From NCBI RefSeq assembly GCF_014621695.1, contig NZ_CP061281.1, positions 6,138,001-6,202,000 of the forward strand: 64,000 nt of DNA, in the 5' to 3' direction. This DNA comes from Streptomyces xanthii (GTDB taxonomy: Bacteria; Actinomycetota; Actinomycetes; Streptomycetales; Streptomycetaceae). The notes below the pieces were generated by a model that ran no database searches, was not told the DNA's origin, and saw nothing but the letters and a program-made list of their open reading frames with translations. This document shows, one piece after another, positions 49,278 to 57,106 of the stretch; position 1 is the first letter of the stretch; each line of letters opens with the position of its first letter. The position numbers were made by a program, and so were the translations under genes.

Positions 49278-50137
49278 GCGACGCGACCGCGCGCGGCCCC
49301 CGTACGAATCGAAGGAGCACCTCTGTGAACAGGCTGTCCGCCGACGCCGTGACCCTCGGCTACGACCAGCGGGTCATCGCCGAGCAGCTGTCCGTCGAGA
49401 TACCCGACCACTCCTTCACGGTGATCGTGGGCCCCAACGCCTGCGGCAAGTCCACCCTGCTGCGCGCCCTGTCCCGGATGCTGAAGCCGAGCGCCGGTCG
49501 GGTGCTGCTCGACGGCCAGGTCATCCAGTCGATGCCCGCCAAGAAGGTCGCCAAGACGCTCGGGCTGCTGCCCCAGTCGTCCGTGGCGCCCGACGGCATC
49601 ACCGTCGGCGACCTCGTCGCCCGCGGCCGCTACCCGCACCAGGGCCTGCTGCGCCAGTGGTCGGCGGAGGACGAGCGGGTCGTCCGCGAGTCCATGGAGT
49701 CCACGGGCGTCGCCGAGCTCGCCGACCGGTACGTCGACGAACTGTCCGGCGGTCAGCGCCAGCGCGTGTGGATCGCCATGGCACTCGCCCAGCAGACCCC
49801 GCTGCTGCTGCTCGACGAGCCCACCACCTACCTCGACATCCAGCACCAGATCGACGTCCTCGACCTGTGCGCCGAGCTGCACGAGGAGCAGGGCCGCACG
49901 CTCGTCGCCGTCCTGCACGACCTGAACCACGCCGCCCGGTACGCGACGCACCTCATCGCGCTGCGCGGGGGCGAGGTGATCGCCGAGGGGGCGCCGAAGG
50001 AGATCGTCACGGCCGAGCTCGTGGAGCGGCTCTTCGGGATGAAGTGCCAGGTCATCGATGATCCGGAGACCGGTACGCCGCTGGTGGTGCCCGCCGCGCG
50101 CAAGGCGCGCAAGCAGGTGGCTACAGCAGCGTCCTGA
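49274..50137 (+). CDS. Iron-siderophore ABC ATP-binding protein (FepC type)
   Basis: An ATPase of 287 residues if started at ATG 49274 (overlapping the permease stop as ATGA), or 270 from GTG 49325, which has AAGGAG 8 bases upstream and is equally likely. Walker A GPNACGKST, signature LSGGQRQR and Walker B LLLLDEPTTYLD, then LHDLNHAARY, are those of FecE/FepC/FhuC ATPases. It energises siderophore import through the two preceding permeases. The gene ends convergently, overlapping the SCP2-domain gene by 17 bases. Confidence 0.93.
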   Translation: MSDATARGPRTNRRSTSVNRLSADAVTLGYDQRVIAEQLSVEIPDHSFTVIVGPNACGKSTLLRALSRMLKPSAGRVLLDGQVIQSMPAKKVAKTLGLLPQSSVAPDGITVGDLVARGRYPHQGLLRQWSAEDERVVRESMESTGVAELADRYVDELSGGQRQRVWIAMALAQQTPLLLLDEPTTYLDIQHQIDVLDLCAELHEEQGRTLVAVLHDLNHAARYATHLIALRGGEVIAEGAPKEIVTAELVERLFGMKCQVIDDPETGTPLVVPAARKARKQVATAAS

Positions 50138-50468
50138 GGCGCAGCAGATCGCGGAACGAGGCCTCCAGGCGGACCCGGCCGGAGGCCCACGCCTTCGCGA
50201 AGTTCAGCTCGCCGTCCACCATCGCCACCAGGTCGTCGCCCGACATCGCGAGGCGGATCTGCGCCTTCTCCGCAGGCGGTCCGGGGCGGGTGTCGAGCAC
50301 CACGATCCGGCCGTCCTGGAGTCGGCCGGAAAACGTCACGTCCAGGTCGGTGATGCGGCAGCTCAGCGAGCGGTCGAGCGCGGCAGCCGCCCGCACGTCG
50401 CCGTCGGCGCGCGTCATGCTCTCGGAGAGTCTTTCGAGTGCGGCGCGGCACTCCTCGATCGTGGCCAT
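50121..50468 (-). CDS. SCP2 sterol-binding domain protein
   Basis: A 115-residue single-domain protein of the SCP2 fold. CRAALERLSESMTR is followed by beta strands (CRITDLDVTFSGRLQDG) and the LAMSGDDLVAMVDGELNFAKAWASGRVRL segment typical of the family. It binds hydrophobic ligands in other systems; the ligand here is unknown. ATG at 50468 gives the expected length; longer in-frame readings to 51488 are shadows. Its 3' end overlaps the ABC ATPase gene tail to tail. Confidence 0.85.
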   Translation of the reverse strand: MATIEECRAALERLSESMTRADGDVRAAAALDRSLSCRITDLDVTFSGRLQDGRIVVLDTRPGPPAEKAQIRLAMSGDDLVAMVDGELNFAKAWASGRVRLEASFRDLLRLRTLL

Positions 50469-50510
50469 CGCGATCGACGGTACACCGGGGCTTCGCGGTA
50501 GCGTCGGGGC

Positions 50511-50822
50511 ATGAGCGAGACCCCCGCCGAAGCCCCCGCCGCGGCCGCTGCCGAAGCCCCGGCCGAAGCCCAGGCCGCCGGACCGGAGCCGTCGTACGAG
50601 CCCGCGGCCCCCGCCCCGCTCGGCATCGGGCGCACCCCGACCGGGCACGCCGAGGTGGACGCCCAGCTGGACCGGCTCGCCGACGTGGACCACCTCGCGG
50701 CCGACGGGCACGCCGAGGTGTACGAGGATGTACACCAGGGCCTGCGCTCCGCGCTCACCGCGCTCGACGCACGACCCGTACCGTCCCCGCACTCCCACCC
50801 GTCTCCCGACCACCGCCCCTGA
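50511..50822 (+). CDS. Ala/Pro-rich small protein, hypothetical
   Basis: A 103-residue acidic protein. Residues 1-45 are low-complexity Ala/Glu/Pro. The part with HAEVDAQLDRLADVDHLAADGHAEVY is helical and acidic, followed by VHQGLRSAL, and the tail is Pro/His-rich. It lies 43 bases upstream of tlyA on the same strand, with which it is probably co-transcribed. The short helix block is the only part likely to be conserved; no function can be given. Confidence 0.7.
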   Translation: MSETPAEAPAAAAAEAPAEAQAAGPEPSYEPAAPAPLGIGRTPTGHAEVDAQLDRLADVDHLAADGHAEVYEDVHQGLRSALTALDARPVPSPHSHPSPDHRP

Positions 50823-50865
50823 ACGAGGCCCTTTGGGCCACCCCCTGATTGGAGCTGAACCGACC

Positions 50866-51681
50866 GTGGCAGGTGTGGCACGTCGCCGCCTCGACGCCGA
50901 ACTCGTCCGCCGCAAGCTGGCCCGCTCGCGCGAGCACGCCAGCCAGCTGATCGCCGCGGGGCGGGTCACCGTCGGCAAGACCGTCGCGACCAAGCCCGCG
51001 ACCCAGGTGGAGACGGCCGCCGCGATCGTCGTCGCCCAGGACGACGGCGACCCCGAGTACGTCTCGCGCGGCGGGCACAAGCTCGCGGGCGCCTTCGCCG
51101 CGTTCGTCCCGCAGGGGCTCGTCGTCGAGGGGCGCCGGGCGCTGGACGCGGGCGCGTCCACCGGCGGTTTCACCGACGTGCTGCTGCGCGCCGGCGCCGC
51201 CCACGTCGTCGCCGTCGACGTCGGGTACGGGCAGCTCGCCTGGTCCCTGCAGAGCGACGAGCGCGTCACCGTCAAGGACCGTACGAACGTACGCGAGTTG
51301 ACGCTGGAGACCATCGACGACGTCCCCGTGGACCTCGTCGTCGGCGACTTGTCGTTCATCCCGCTCGGCCTCGTGCTGCCCGCGCTCGTGCGCTGCGCCG
51401 CGCCGGACGCCGACCTCGTGCTCATGGTCAAGCCGCAGTTCGAGGTGGGCAAGGAACGGCTCGGCAGCGGCGGCGTCGTACGCAGCACGGAGCTGCGCGC
51501 CGACGCTGTGAAGGGCGTCGCCGGTCAGGCCTGGAAGCTGGGGCTCGGCGTGCGTGGCGTGACTGCGAGCCCGCTGCCCGGCCCGTCCGGGAACGTCGAG
51601 TACTTTCTGTGGCTGCGTGCCGGGGCGCCCGAACTGGACCCGGCCGACGTTGACCGTGCAGTGGCGGAGGGGCCGCGTTGA
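50866..51681 (+). CDS. tlyA: TlyA-type rRNA 2'-O-methyltransferase / hemolysin A family
   Basis: A 271-residue methyltransferase. The N-terminal S4 RNA-binding domain (RRRLDAELVRRKLARSREHA, 6-65) is followed by a Rossmann SAM domain with LDAGASTGGFTDVLLRAGA near 93-111, VVGDLSFIPL and LVMVKPQFEVGKE. In mycobacteria, TlyA methylates 16S C1409 and 23S C1920 riboses, giving capreomycin sensitivity. GTG at 50866 follows GGAGCTG. The stop overlaps the TTG start of the NAD kinase gene. First of the conserved tlyA-NAD kinase-recN series. Confidence 0.92.
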   Translation: MAGVARRRLDAELVRRKLARSREHASQLIAAGRVTVGKTVATKPATQVETAAAIVVAQDDGDPEYVSRGGHKLAGAFAAFVPQGLVVEGRRALDAGASTGGFTDVLLRAGAAHVVAVDVGYGQLAWSLQSDERVTVKDRTNVRELTLETIDDVPVDLVVGDLSFIPLGLVLPALVRCAAPDADLVLMVKPQFEVGKERLGSGGVVRSTELRADAVKGVAGQAWKLGLGVRGVTASPLPGPSGNVEYFLWLRAGAPELDPADVDRAVAEGPR

Positions 51682-52583
51682 CACAGACCCGAGCTCGTAC
51701 TGTTTTCCTGCTCGCGCACACCGGACGGCCCGCGGCCATCCGCAGCGCGGAACTCGTGGTGCAGGGGCTGCTGCGCAGTGGCCTCGGCGTACGGGTCCTG
51801 GAGGCGGAGGCGGCCGATCTGCCGCTGCCGCCCGAGGTGGAGCTGGTGAAGGAGGCCACGCCGTCCTGCCTCGACGCGTGCGAGCTGCTCATCGTCCTCG
51901 GCGGTGACGGGACGCTGTTGCGCGGCGCCGAGTTCGCGCGGGCGTCCGGGGTGCCGATGCTCGGGGTGAACCTGGGGCGCGTCGGCTTCCTCGCCGAGGC
52001 CGAGCGCGACGACCTGGACAAGGTCGTCGACCGGGTCGTCACCCGGGAGTACGAGGTCGAGGAGCGCATGACGATCGACGTCGAGGTGCACCGCAACGGG
52101 GACGTCGTGCACCGGGACTGGGCGCTCAACGAGGCCGCCGTGCAGAAGATCGAGCCCGAGCGGATGCTCGAGGTCGTCCTGGAGATCGACGGCCGGCCCG
52201 TGACGGGGTTCGGCTGCGACGGCATCGTGTGCGCGACGCCGACCGGTTCGACCGCGTACGCGTTCTCGGCGGGCGGGCCCGTGGTGTGGCCCGAGGTCGA
52301 GGCGCTGCTGATGGTGCCGATCAGCGCGCACGCCCTGTTCGCCAAGCCGCTGATCACGTCGCCGGACTCGGTGCTCGCGGTCGAGGTGCAGCAGCACACG
52401 CCGCACGGGGTGCTGTGGTGCGACGGGCGGCGGACCCTCGAACTGCCCGCGGGCGCGCGGGTCGAGGTGCGGCGGGGAGCCGTGCCGGTGCGGCTCGCGC
52501 GGCTGCACCACGCGGTGTTCACGGACCGCCTCGTCGCCAAGTTCGCGCTGCCGGTGGCGGGCTGGCGCGGGGCGCCCCACTAG
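51678..52583 (+). CDS. nadK: NAD kinase
   Basis: A 301-residue NAD kinase (also called PpnK) making NADP from NAD with ATP or polyphosphate. The GGDGT motif is at 75-79 (catalytic Asp77), and GVNLGRVGFLAEAE lies at about 92-105. The second conserved block GCDGIVCATPTGSTAYAFSAGGP is near 178 (given to mark its extent GCDGI to SAGGP). TTG at 51678 overlaps the tlyA stop by four bases, so the two are coupled. The frame ends before a repetitive non-coding stretch. Confidence 0.94.
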   Translation: MTQTRARTVFLLAHTGRPAAIRSAELVVQGLLRSGLGVRVLEAEAADLPLPPEVELVKEATPSCLDACELLIVLGGDGTLLRGAEFARASGVPMLGVNLGRVGFLAEAERDDLDKVVDRVVTREYEVEERMTIDVEVHRNGDVVHRDWALNEAAVQKIEPERMLEVVLEIDGRPVTGFGCDGIVCATPTGSTAYAFSAGGPVVWPEVEALLMVPISAHALFAKPLITSPDSVLAVEVQQHTPHGVLWCDGRRTLELPAGARVEVRRGAVPVRLARLHHAVFTDRLVAKFALPVAGWRGAPH

Positions 52584-52762
52584 CACTCGGCCGGGCGCCG
52601 GCCCAGCCCGGCGCCCGCGCGGCCCTGCCCAGGCTCGGGCCGGTGCCCGCTCGGCACCGCGCCCGCTCAGCCCGGCGTCGGCCCAACCCGGCGCCCGCTC
52701 GGCCCTGCCCAGGCTCAACCTGGCGCCCGCTCAGCCCGGCGCCCGCTCGGCACCGCGTCGGC
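52584..52762. repeat. 80-bp-period degenerate tandem repeat in convergent gap
   Basis: Bases 52601-52650 recur at 52681-52730 with 7 changes in 50. Shorter pieces such as GCTCGGCACCGCG (52650-52662 region) recur at 52746-52758. It fills the space between the convergent NAD kinase and permease genes. No hairpin terminator of normal shape is seen there. Confidence 0.65.
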
Positions 52763-54115
52763 TCAGCCCCGCACGGCGTCGATCGCCCGGCCCCGTACTG
52801 CCACGCCCACCGGCACCCCCGTCGACGTCGCCGTGAGGGCCACCGTGGCCAGGGCGATCGCCGCCGCCACCGCCCACGGGACGTACGGGAGCGGGGAGCC
52901 GAAGGTCGTCGTCAGGATGGGGGCGAGGGTGGCCAGGGCGATGGCCGTGCCCAGGAGGAGGGCCGTCGCCGTCACCACCAGCGCCTCCCAGAAGGCCATC
53001 GCGTGGAGCTGGCGGCGCTGCGAGCCGACCACGCGGAGCAGGGCCAGGTCACGGCGCCGCTCCAGGGAGATCATGGCCAGCGTGTTGGCGGAGGCGATGG
53101 CGGCGAAGCACGCATAGAGGCCCGTGCCCATGGCGTCGAGCCACACCTCCCCGGGGCTGCCGGCGGAGCCCGTGACGTGGTGGGCCGTGGTGCGCAGCGC
53201 GATCTTCGTGAGGCCGAACCCGACGACGAGCACGAGCGGGACGACGGCGGCGGCGAAGCGGCGCGGCTGCGCGCGGACGTTCAGCACCGCCAGACGCGCG
53301 CTCGGCCCGAAGCGGCCGACGGACGCCGAGACCGCCCAGGCCACCGGGCCGATGAGCCGCGGCCCGAGCAGTCCCGCCCCCACGCAGAAGAGGATCAGGA
53401 CCAGGAAGGCGCCCGCGTTCGCGTCCTGCGGTGCCTGCTTCGACAGCAGGACGGAGAGGACGGCCGCGCCCGCGATGGCGAGGACCCCCAGCGGCGCCCG
53501 CAGCGGGCCGAGGCCGGGGCGGCCCGTCGCCGCCTCCGAGAGGGCCCTGGCCGGGCGCAGGCGGGAGAAGCGGAGCGAGCACAGGAACGCGGCGAGCGTG
53601 GAGGTGACCACCGCCACCGCCAGGCAGACCGGGAGGGCGAGCCAGGAGAAGCGGTAGGGGACCGACGCCGGGATCAGACCGTGGTCGACCATGCCGTGGA
53701 ACCAGAACGGGGCCAGCAGCCCGCCGCCCAGCGCGCACCCGGCCGACGCCGCCGGCACCGCCGCGGCCAGCGCCTGGAGCACCACCGCCCGGCGCACCTG
53801 GCCCGGACGGGCCCCGATCGCGCGGACCAGGGCCAGCTCGCGGTGCTGCTGCGTCACCGCCGTCCCCATCGTCGCCGCGACCACGAAGATCGACATGTAG
53901 ACAGAACCGATCAGAAGGACCGCGGCGATGTCACCGACGCCGTTCGCCGTGAGGATGCGGCGGTCCGCCGCGGAGACGCCGGACGCGCTCGTGGCCGTGA
54001 GGACCGTCGTCGAGGAGCTCACGACCGCCGCCGCGAAGAGCGCGGCCACCGCCGTGCCCACGAACGCCGGACGGTGGGCCCTCAGGGCGGCGCGCGCCAG
54101 TCTCGTACCGATCAC
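52763..54115 (-). CDS. FtsX-like ABC permease (orphan)
   Basis: A 450-residue membrane protein with two FtsX/MacB-type permease repeats and about eight helices. The N-terminal helix lies in AFVGTAVAALFAAAVV, with an extracytoplasmic loop after it. QQHRELALVRAIGARPGQVRR and the second copy LERRRDLALLRVVGSQRRQL are the family coupling helices. GTG at 54115 is taken as start (MIGTRLARAALRAHRP); the long upstream frame overlaps recN and is rejected. No ATPase gene is adjacent, so partner and function (lipid/peptide export or mechanical signalling) are unknown. Confidence 0.8.
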   Translation of the reverse strand: MIGTRLARAALRAHRPAFVGTAVAALFAAAVVSSSTTVLTATSASGVSAADRRILTANGVGDIAAVLLIGSVYMSIFVVAATMGTAVTQQHRELALVRAIGARPGQVRRAVVLQALAAAVPAASAGCALGGGLLAPFWFHGMVDHGLIPASVPYRFSWLALPVCLAVAVVTSTLAAFLCSLRFSRLRPARALSEAATGRPGLGPLRAPLGVLAIAGAAVLSVLLSKQAPQDANAGAFLVLILFCVGAGLLGPRLIGPVAWAVSASVGRFGPSARLAVLNVRAQPRRFAAAVVPLVLVVGFGLTKIALRTTAHHVTGSAGSPGEVWLDAMGTGLYACFAAIASANTLAMISLERRRDLALLRVVGSQRRQLHAMAFWEALVVTATALLLGTAIALATLAPILTTTFGSPLPYVPWAVAAAIALATVALTATSTGVPVGVAVRGRAIDAVRG

Positions 54116-54305
54116 GGGACCAGCGTGGGCCCTCGGCCCGGGGCGGCGCCATGGTGCGGCCCCGAGGGAAGGAACGGGGGACAACCCCACCGCCCCGGCC
54201 CCGCGCACGGGCACTCGCACGGGTGACAGGGCTCCCGCGCCACCTGCTGGTTCGGGCCTGTGAGCGAGGGCCCGTCGCACAGGTGGCCCCCGACCTCGTA
54301 AGGTC

Positions 54306-56048
54306 GTGTCCGTGTTGGAGGAGATGCGGATACGGTCGCTGGGAGTCATCGACGACGCGGTGGTGGAGCTTTCGCCCGGATTCACCGCGGTGACCGGTGA
54401 GACCGGAGCGGGCAAGACCATGGTCGTCACGAGCCTCGGGCTGCTGCTCGGCGGCCGCGCCGACCCTGCGCTCGTGCGGATCGGTGCCAAGAACGCGGTG
54501 GTGGAGGGGCGCGTCGCCGTCCCCGCCGGTTCGGCCGCGCTGGCCCGCGCCGAGGAGGCCGGGGCCGAGCTCGACGACGGGGTGCTCCTGCTCAGCCGGA
54601 CCGTCTCGGCGGAGGGACGCTCGCGGGCGCACCTGGGCGGCCGGTCCGTCCCGGTGGGCGTGCTCGGCGAACTCGCCGACGAACTCGTCGCGGTGCACGG
54701 CCAGACCGACCAGCAGGGACTGCTCAAGCTCGGGCGGCAGCGCCAGGCGCTCGACCGGTACGCCGGGGACGCCGTCGCGGGCCCGCTCGCCGAGTACCGG
54801 GGCGTCTACAAGCGGCTCAAGAAGGTCAGCGCCGAGCTCGACGAGATCACCACCCGCGCCCGCGAACGGGCCCAGGAGGCCGATCTGCTGCGCTTCGGGC
54901 TCGACGAGATCGCCGCCGTGGAACCGCGCGCGGGCGAGGACGTCGAGCTGGCCGAGGAGGCCTCCCGGCTCGGCCACGCCGAAGGGCTCGCCTCCGCCGC
55001 CGCGGCCGCGCACGCCGCGCTGGCCGGCAACCCCGAGGACCCCGAGGGCGTCGACGCGCAGACTCTGGTCGGCGGCGCGCACCGGGCCCTGGAGGCCGTC
55101 CGCTCCCACGACCCGGCGCTCGGCGCGCTCGCCGAGCGGATCGGCGAGGTGCAGATCCTGCTCACCGACGTCGCCGCCGAACTCGCCGGGTACGCCGACG
55201 ACCTGGACGCCGACCCGCTGCGCCTCGCGGCCGTCGAGGAGCGGCGCGCCGCGCTCACCCAGCTGACCCGCAAGTACGGCGAGGACGTCGCGGGCGTCCT
55301 CGCGTGGGCCGAGTCGAGCGCCGCCCGGCTGCTCGAACTCGACGGGGACGACGAGCGCATCGGCGAACTCACCGCCGAACGCGCCTCGCTGCGCGGCGAA
55401 CTCGGCGATCTGGCCCAGGAGCTGACCCGGGCCCGCGCCGAGGCCGCGTCCCGGTTCGCCGATGCCGTCACCGAGGAGCTCGCCTCGCTCGCGATGCCGC
55501 ACGCCCGGGTCTCCTTCGACATCCGGCAGACCGACACCGACGGCCCCGACGGCGTCGAGGTCGACGGGCGCACCGTCGTGTGCGGACCCACCGGCGTCGA
55601 CGAGGTCGAGCTGCTGCTCGCCCCGCACCCCGGCGCCCCGCCCCGGCCCATCGCGAAGGGCGCGTCCGGCGGTGAGCTGTCGCGCGTGATGCTCGCCGTC
55701 GAGGTCGTCTTCGCGGGCACCGACCCCGTGCCCACGTACCTCTTCGACGAGGTCGACGCGGGCGTCGGCGGCAAGGCGGCCGTCGAGATCGGCCGCAGGC
55801 TCGCCAAGCTCGCCCGGACCGCCCAGGTGGTCGTGGTCACGCACCTGCCGCAGGTCGCGGCGTTCGCCGACCGGCAGCTCCTCGTGGAGAAGACGAACGA
55901 CGGATCGGTGACCCGGTCCGGCGTCACCGTCCTCGAAGGGGAGGACCGGGTACGGGAGTTGTCGCGGATGCTCGCCGGCCAGGAGGACTCCCAGACGGCG
56001 CGCGCCCACGCCGAGGAACTCCTCGAAGCGGCCCGGGCGGACGCCTGA
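54306..56048 (+). CDS. recN: DNA repair protein RecN
   Basis: A 580-residue SMC-like ATPase of double-strand-break repair. Walker A is GETGAGKT (31-38), and the conserved VHGQTDQQGLLKL lies near 130. Two long coiled coils occupy about 155-230 and 275-395, the signature is KGASGGELSRVMLA near 455, and Walker B is YLFDEVDAGVGGK near 480, with THLPQVAAFAD after it. GTG at 54306; GTG at 54312 (starting VLEEM) is an alternative. It lies in the conserved tlyA-nadK-recN-pyrG neighbourhood. Confidence 0.96.
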   Translation: MSVLEEMRIRSLGVIDDAVVELSPGFTAVTGETGAGKTMVVTSLGLLLGGRADPALVRIGAKNAVVEGRVAVPAGSAALARAEEAGAELDDGVLLLSRTVSAEGRSRAHLGGRSVPVGVLGELADELVAVHGQTDQQGLLKLGRQRQALDRYAGDAVAGPLAEYRGVYKRLKKVSAELDEITTRARERAQEADLLRFGLDEIAAVEPRAGEDVELAEEASRLGHAEGLASAAAAAHAALAGNPEDPEGVDAQTLVGGAHRALEAVRSHDPALGALAERIGEVQILLTDVAAELAGYADDLDADPLRLAAVEERRAALTQLTRKYGEDVAGVLAWAESSAARLLELDGDDERIGELTAERASLRGELGDLAQELTRARAEAASRFADAVTEELASLAMPHARVSFDIRQTDTDGPDGVEVDGRTVVCGPTGVDEVELLLAPHPGAPPRPIAKGASGGELSRVMLAVEVVFAGTDPVPTYLFDEVDAGVGGKAAVEIGRRLAKLARTAQVVVVTHLPQVAAFADRQLLVEKTNDGSVTRSGVTVLEGEDRVRELSRMLAGQEDSQTARAHAEELLEAARADA

Positions 56049-56082
56049 GCCCGACGCGGGCGGCAGGCCCCGGGGTGACCGG

Positions 56083-56838
56083 ATGACCGAGTTCAGCCGG
56101 AGCCTGCGGGCCGCCGCCCTCGCCGCCGGTGTCACCCGCGCCGCCGCCACCGTCCTGCGCCGCACCCGCGCGGGCGCCGCCCTGGAGCGCGAGAACCACG
56201 CGGGCCGCACCGTCGACCTGTGCGCGGGCCCCGCCACGGCCGCGGGGATCGCCGCCGGTGTCCTCGCCGGGCCGCCCGGCACCCGCGCCGCCGCACTCGT
56301 CGCCGTCCTCGCGGCCGGCGCCTGCGGGGGCTACGACGACGTGGCGGGGGCGGACGACCCGCGGCGCGGATTCCGCGCCCACCTCGGCGCGCTCCGCGAC
56401 GGCGAACTCACCAGCGGCGCCGTCAAGTTGTTCGGGATCTCGGCCGCGGGACTGGTCGCGGGCGCCCTCCTCAAGGAGCGGACCGTGGACCGGGTGCTCG
56501 CCGGAGTCGTCGTCGCCGGCACCGCGCACCTCCTCAACCTCGTCGACGTACGCCCCGGACGCGCCGCCCAGGCGGCCCTCGTGCTCGGCGCCCCCGGGCT
56601 GCTCCGCGGACCGCTCGCCGCCGCGCCGATGGCCGTGGCGGCGGCCGTGCTCCCCGACGACCTCGCCGAACGCGGCATGCTCGGCGACTGCGGCGCCCAC
56701 GCGCTGGGCGCCGCGCTCGGTGTGGCCGTCGTCGCCGGAAACGGCCGGGCCGGACTGGTCGCGCACGCCGCCGGACTCGTCGCCGCGACCGTCCGCGGGG
56801 ACCGGATCAGCGACTTCGTACGGGACACGGCCCGGTAG
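56083..56838 (+). CDS. Compact MraY/WecA-like membrane protein
   Basis: A 251-residue protein with about seven hydrophobic segments. Its conserved islands mirror those of polyprenyl-phosphate sugar-1-phosphate transferases (MraY/WecA family). ENHAGRTVDLCAG-like is near 40, GYDDVAG near 88 (the DDxxG site), GAVKLFGI near 115, HLLNLVDVRPGRA near 150 (the NxxNxxD site) and GDCGAHALGA near 203. Normal members have 10-11 helices and 320-370 residues, so this one is shortened, and several motif residues are changed. It may be a divergent enzyme or a non-catalytic relative. It lies between recN and a glycosyltransferase gene. Confidence 0.65.
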   Translation: MTEFSRSLRAAALAAGVTRAAATVLRRTRAGAALERENHAGRTVDLCAGPATAAGIAAGVLAGPPGTRAAALVAVLAAGACGGYDDVAGADDPRRGFRAHLGALRDGELTSGAVKLFGISAAGLVAGALLKERTVDRVLAGVVVAGTAHLLNLVDVRPGRAAQAALVLGAPGLLRGPLAAAPMAVAAAVLPDDLAERGMLGDCGAHALGAALGVAVVAGNGRAGLVAHAAGLVAATVRGDRISDFVRDTAR

Positions 56839-57041
56839 ACCGACTCACCCGTGCGGGTGGTCCGGTGCGCCGTGTTGCCCACGTCGTCGCGGTAGGGGAC
56901 CGTGACCCGTGCCGCAACGTCCGTACGGACTGGCATCCTTGGGCCCGAGCCCCGGCCGTCCCCGGCGTGCGCACCCCGACCGAACCGTCCCGAGCGGGCC
57001 CGGAACGCCCCCGGACCACCCCCGGACCGAGAAGAATCGAA

Positions 57042-57090
57042 CCGAACCGATCCGACCCGAACCCGTCCGCCCCGAACCGATCCGAACCGA
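57042..57090 (+). repeat. 30-bp direct repeat upstream of glycosyltransferase
   Basis: CCGAACCGATCCGACCCGA (57042-57060) recurs 30 bases later (57072-57090) with one change. The surrounding bases are further CCGAACCG-type units, just before the ribosome-binding site of the next gene. Confidence 0.6.
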
Positions 57091-57106
57091 CCAGGAGCCC
57101 GGCCGC

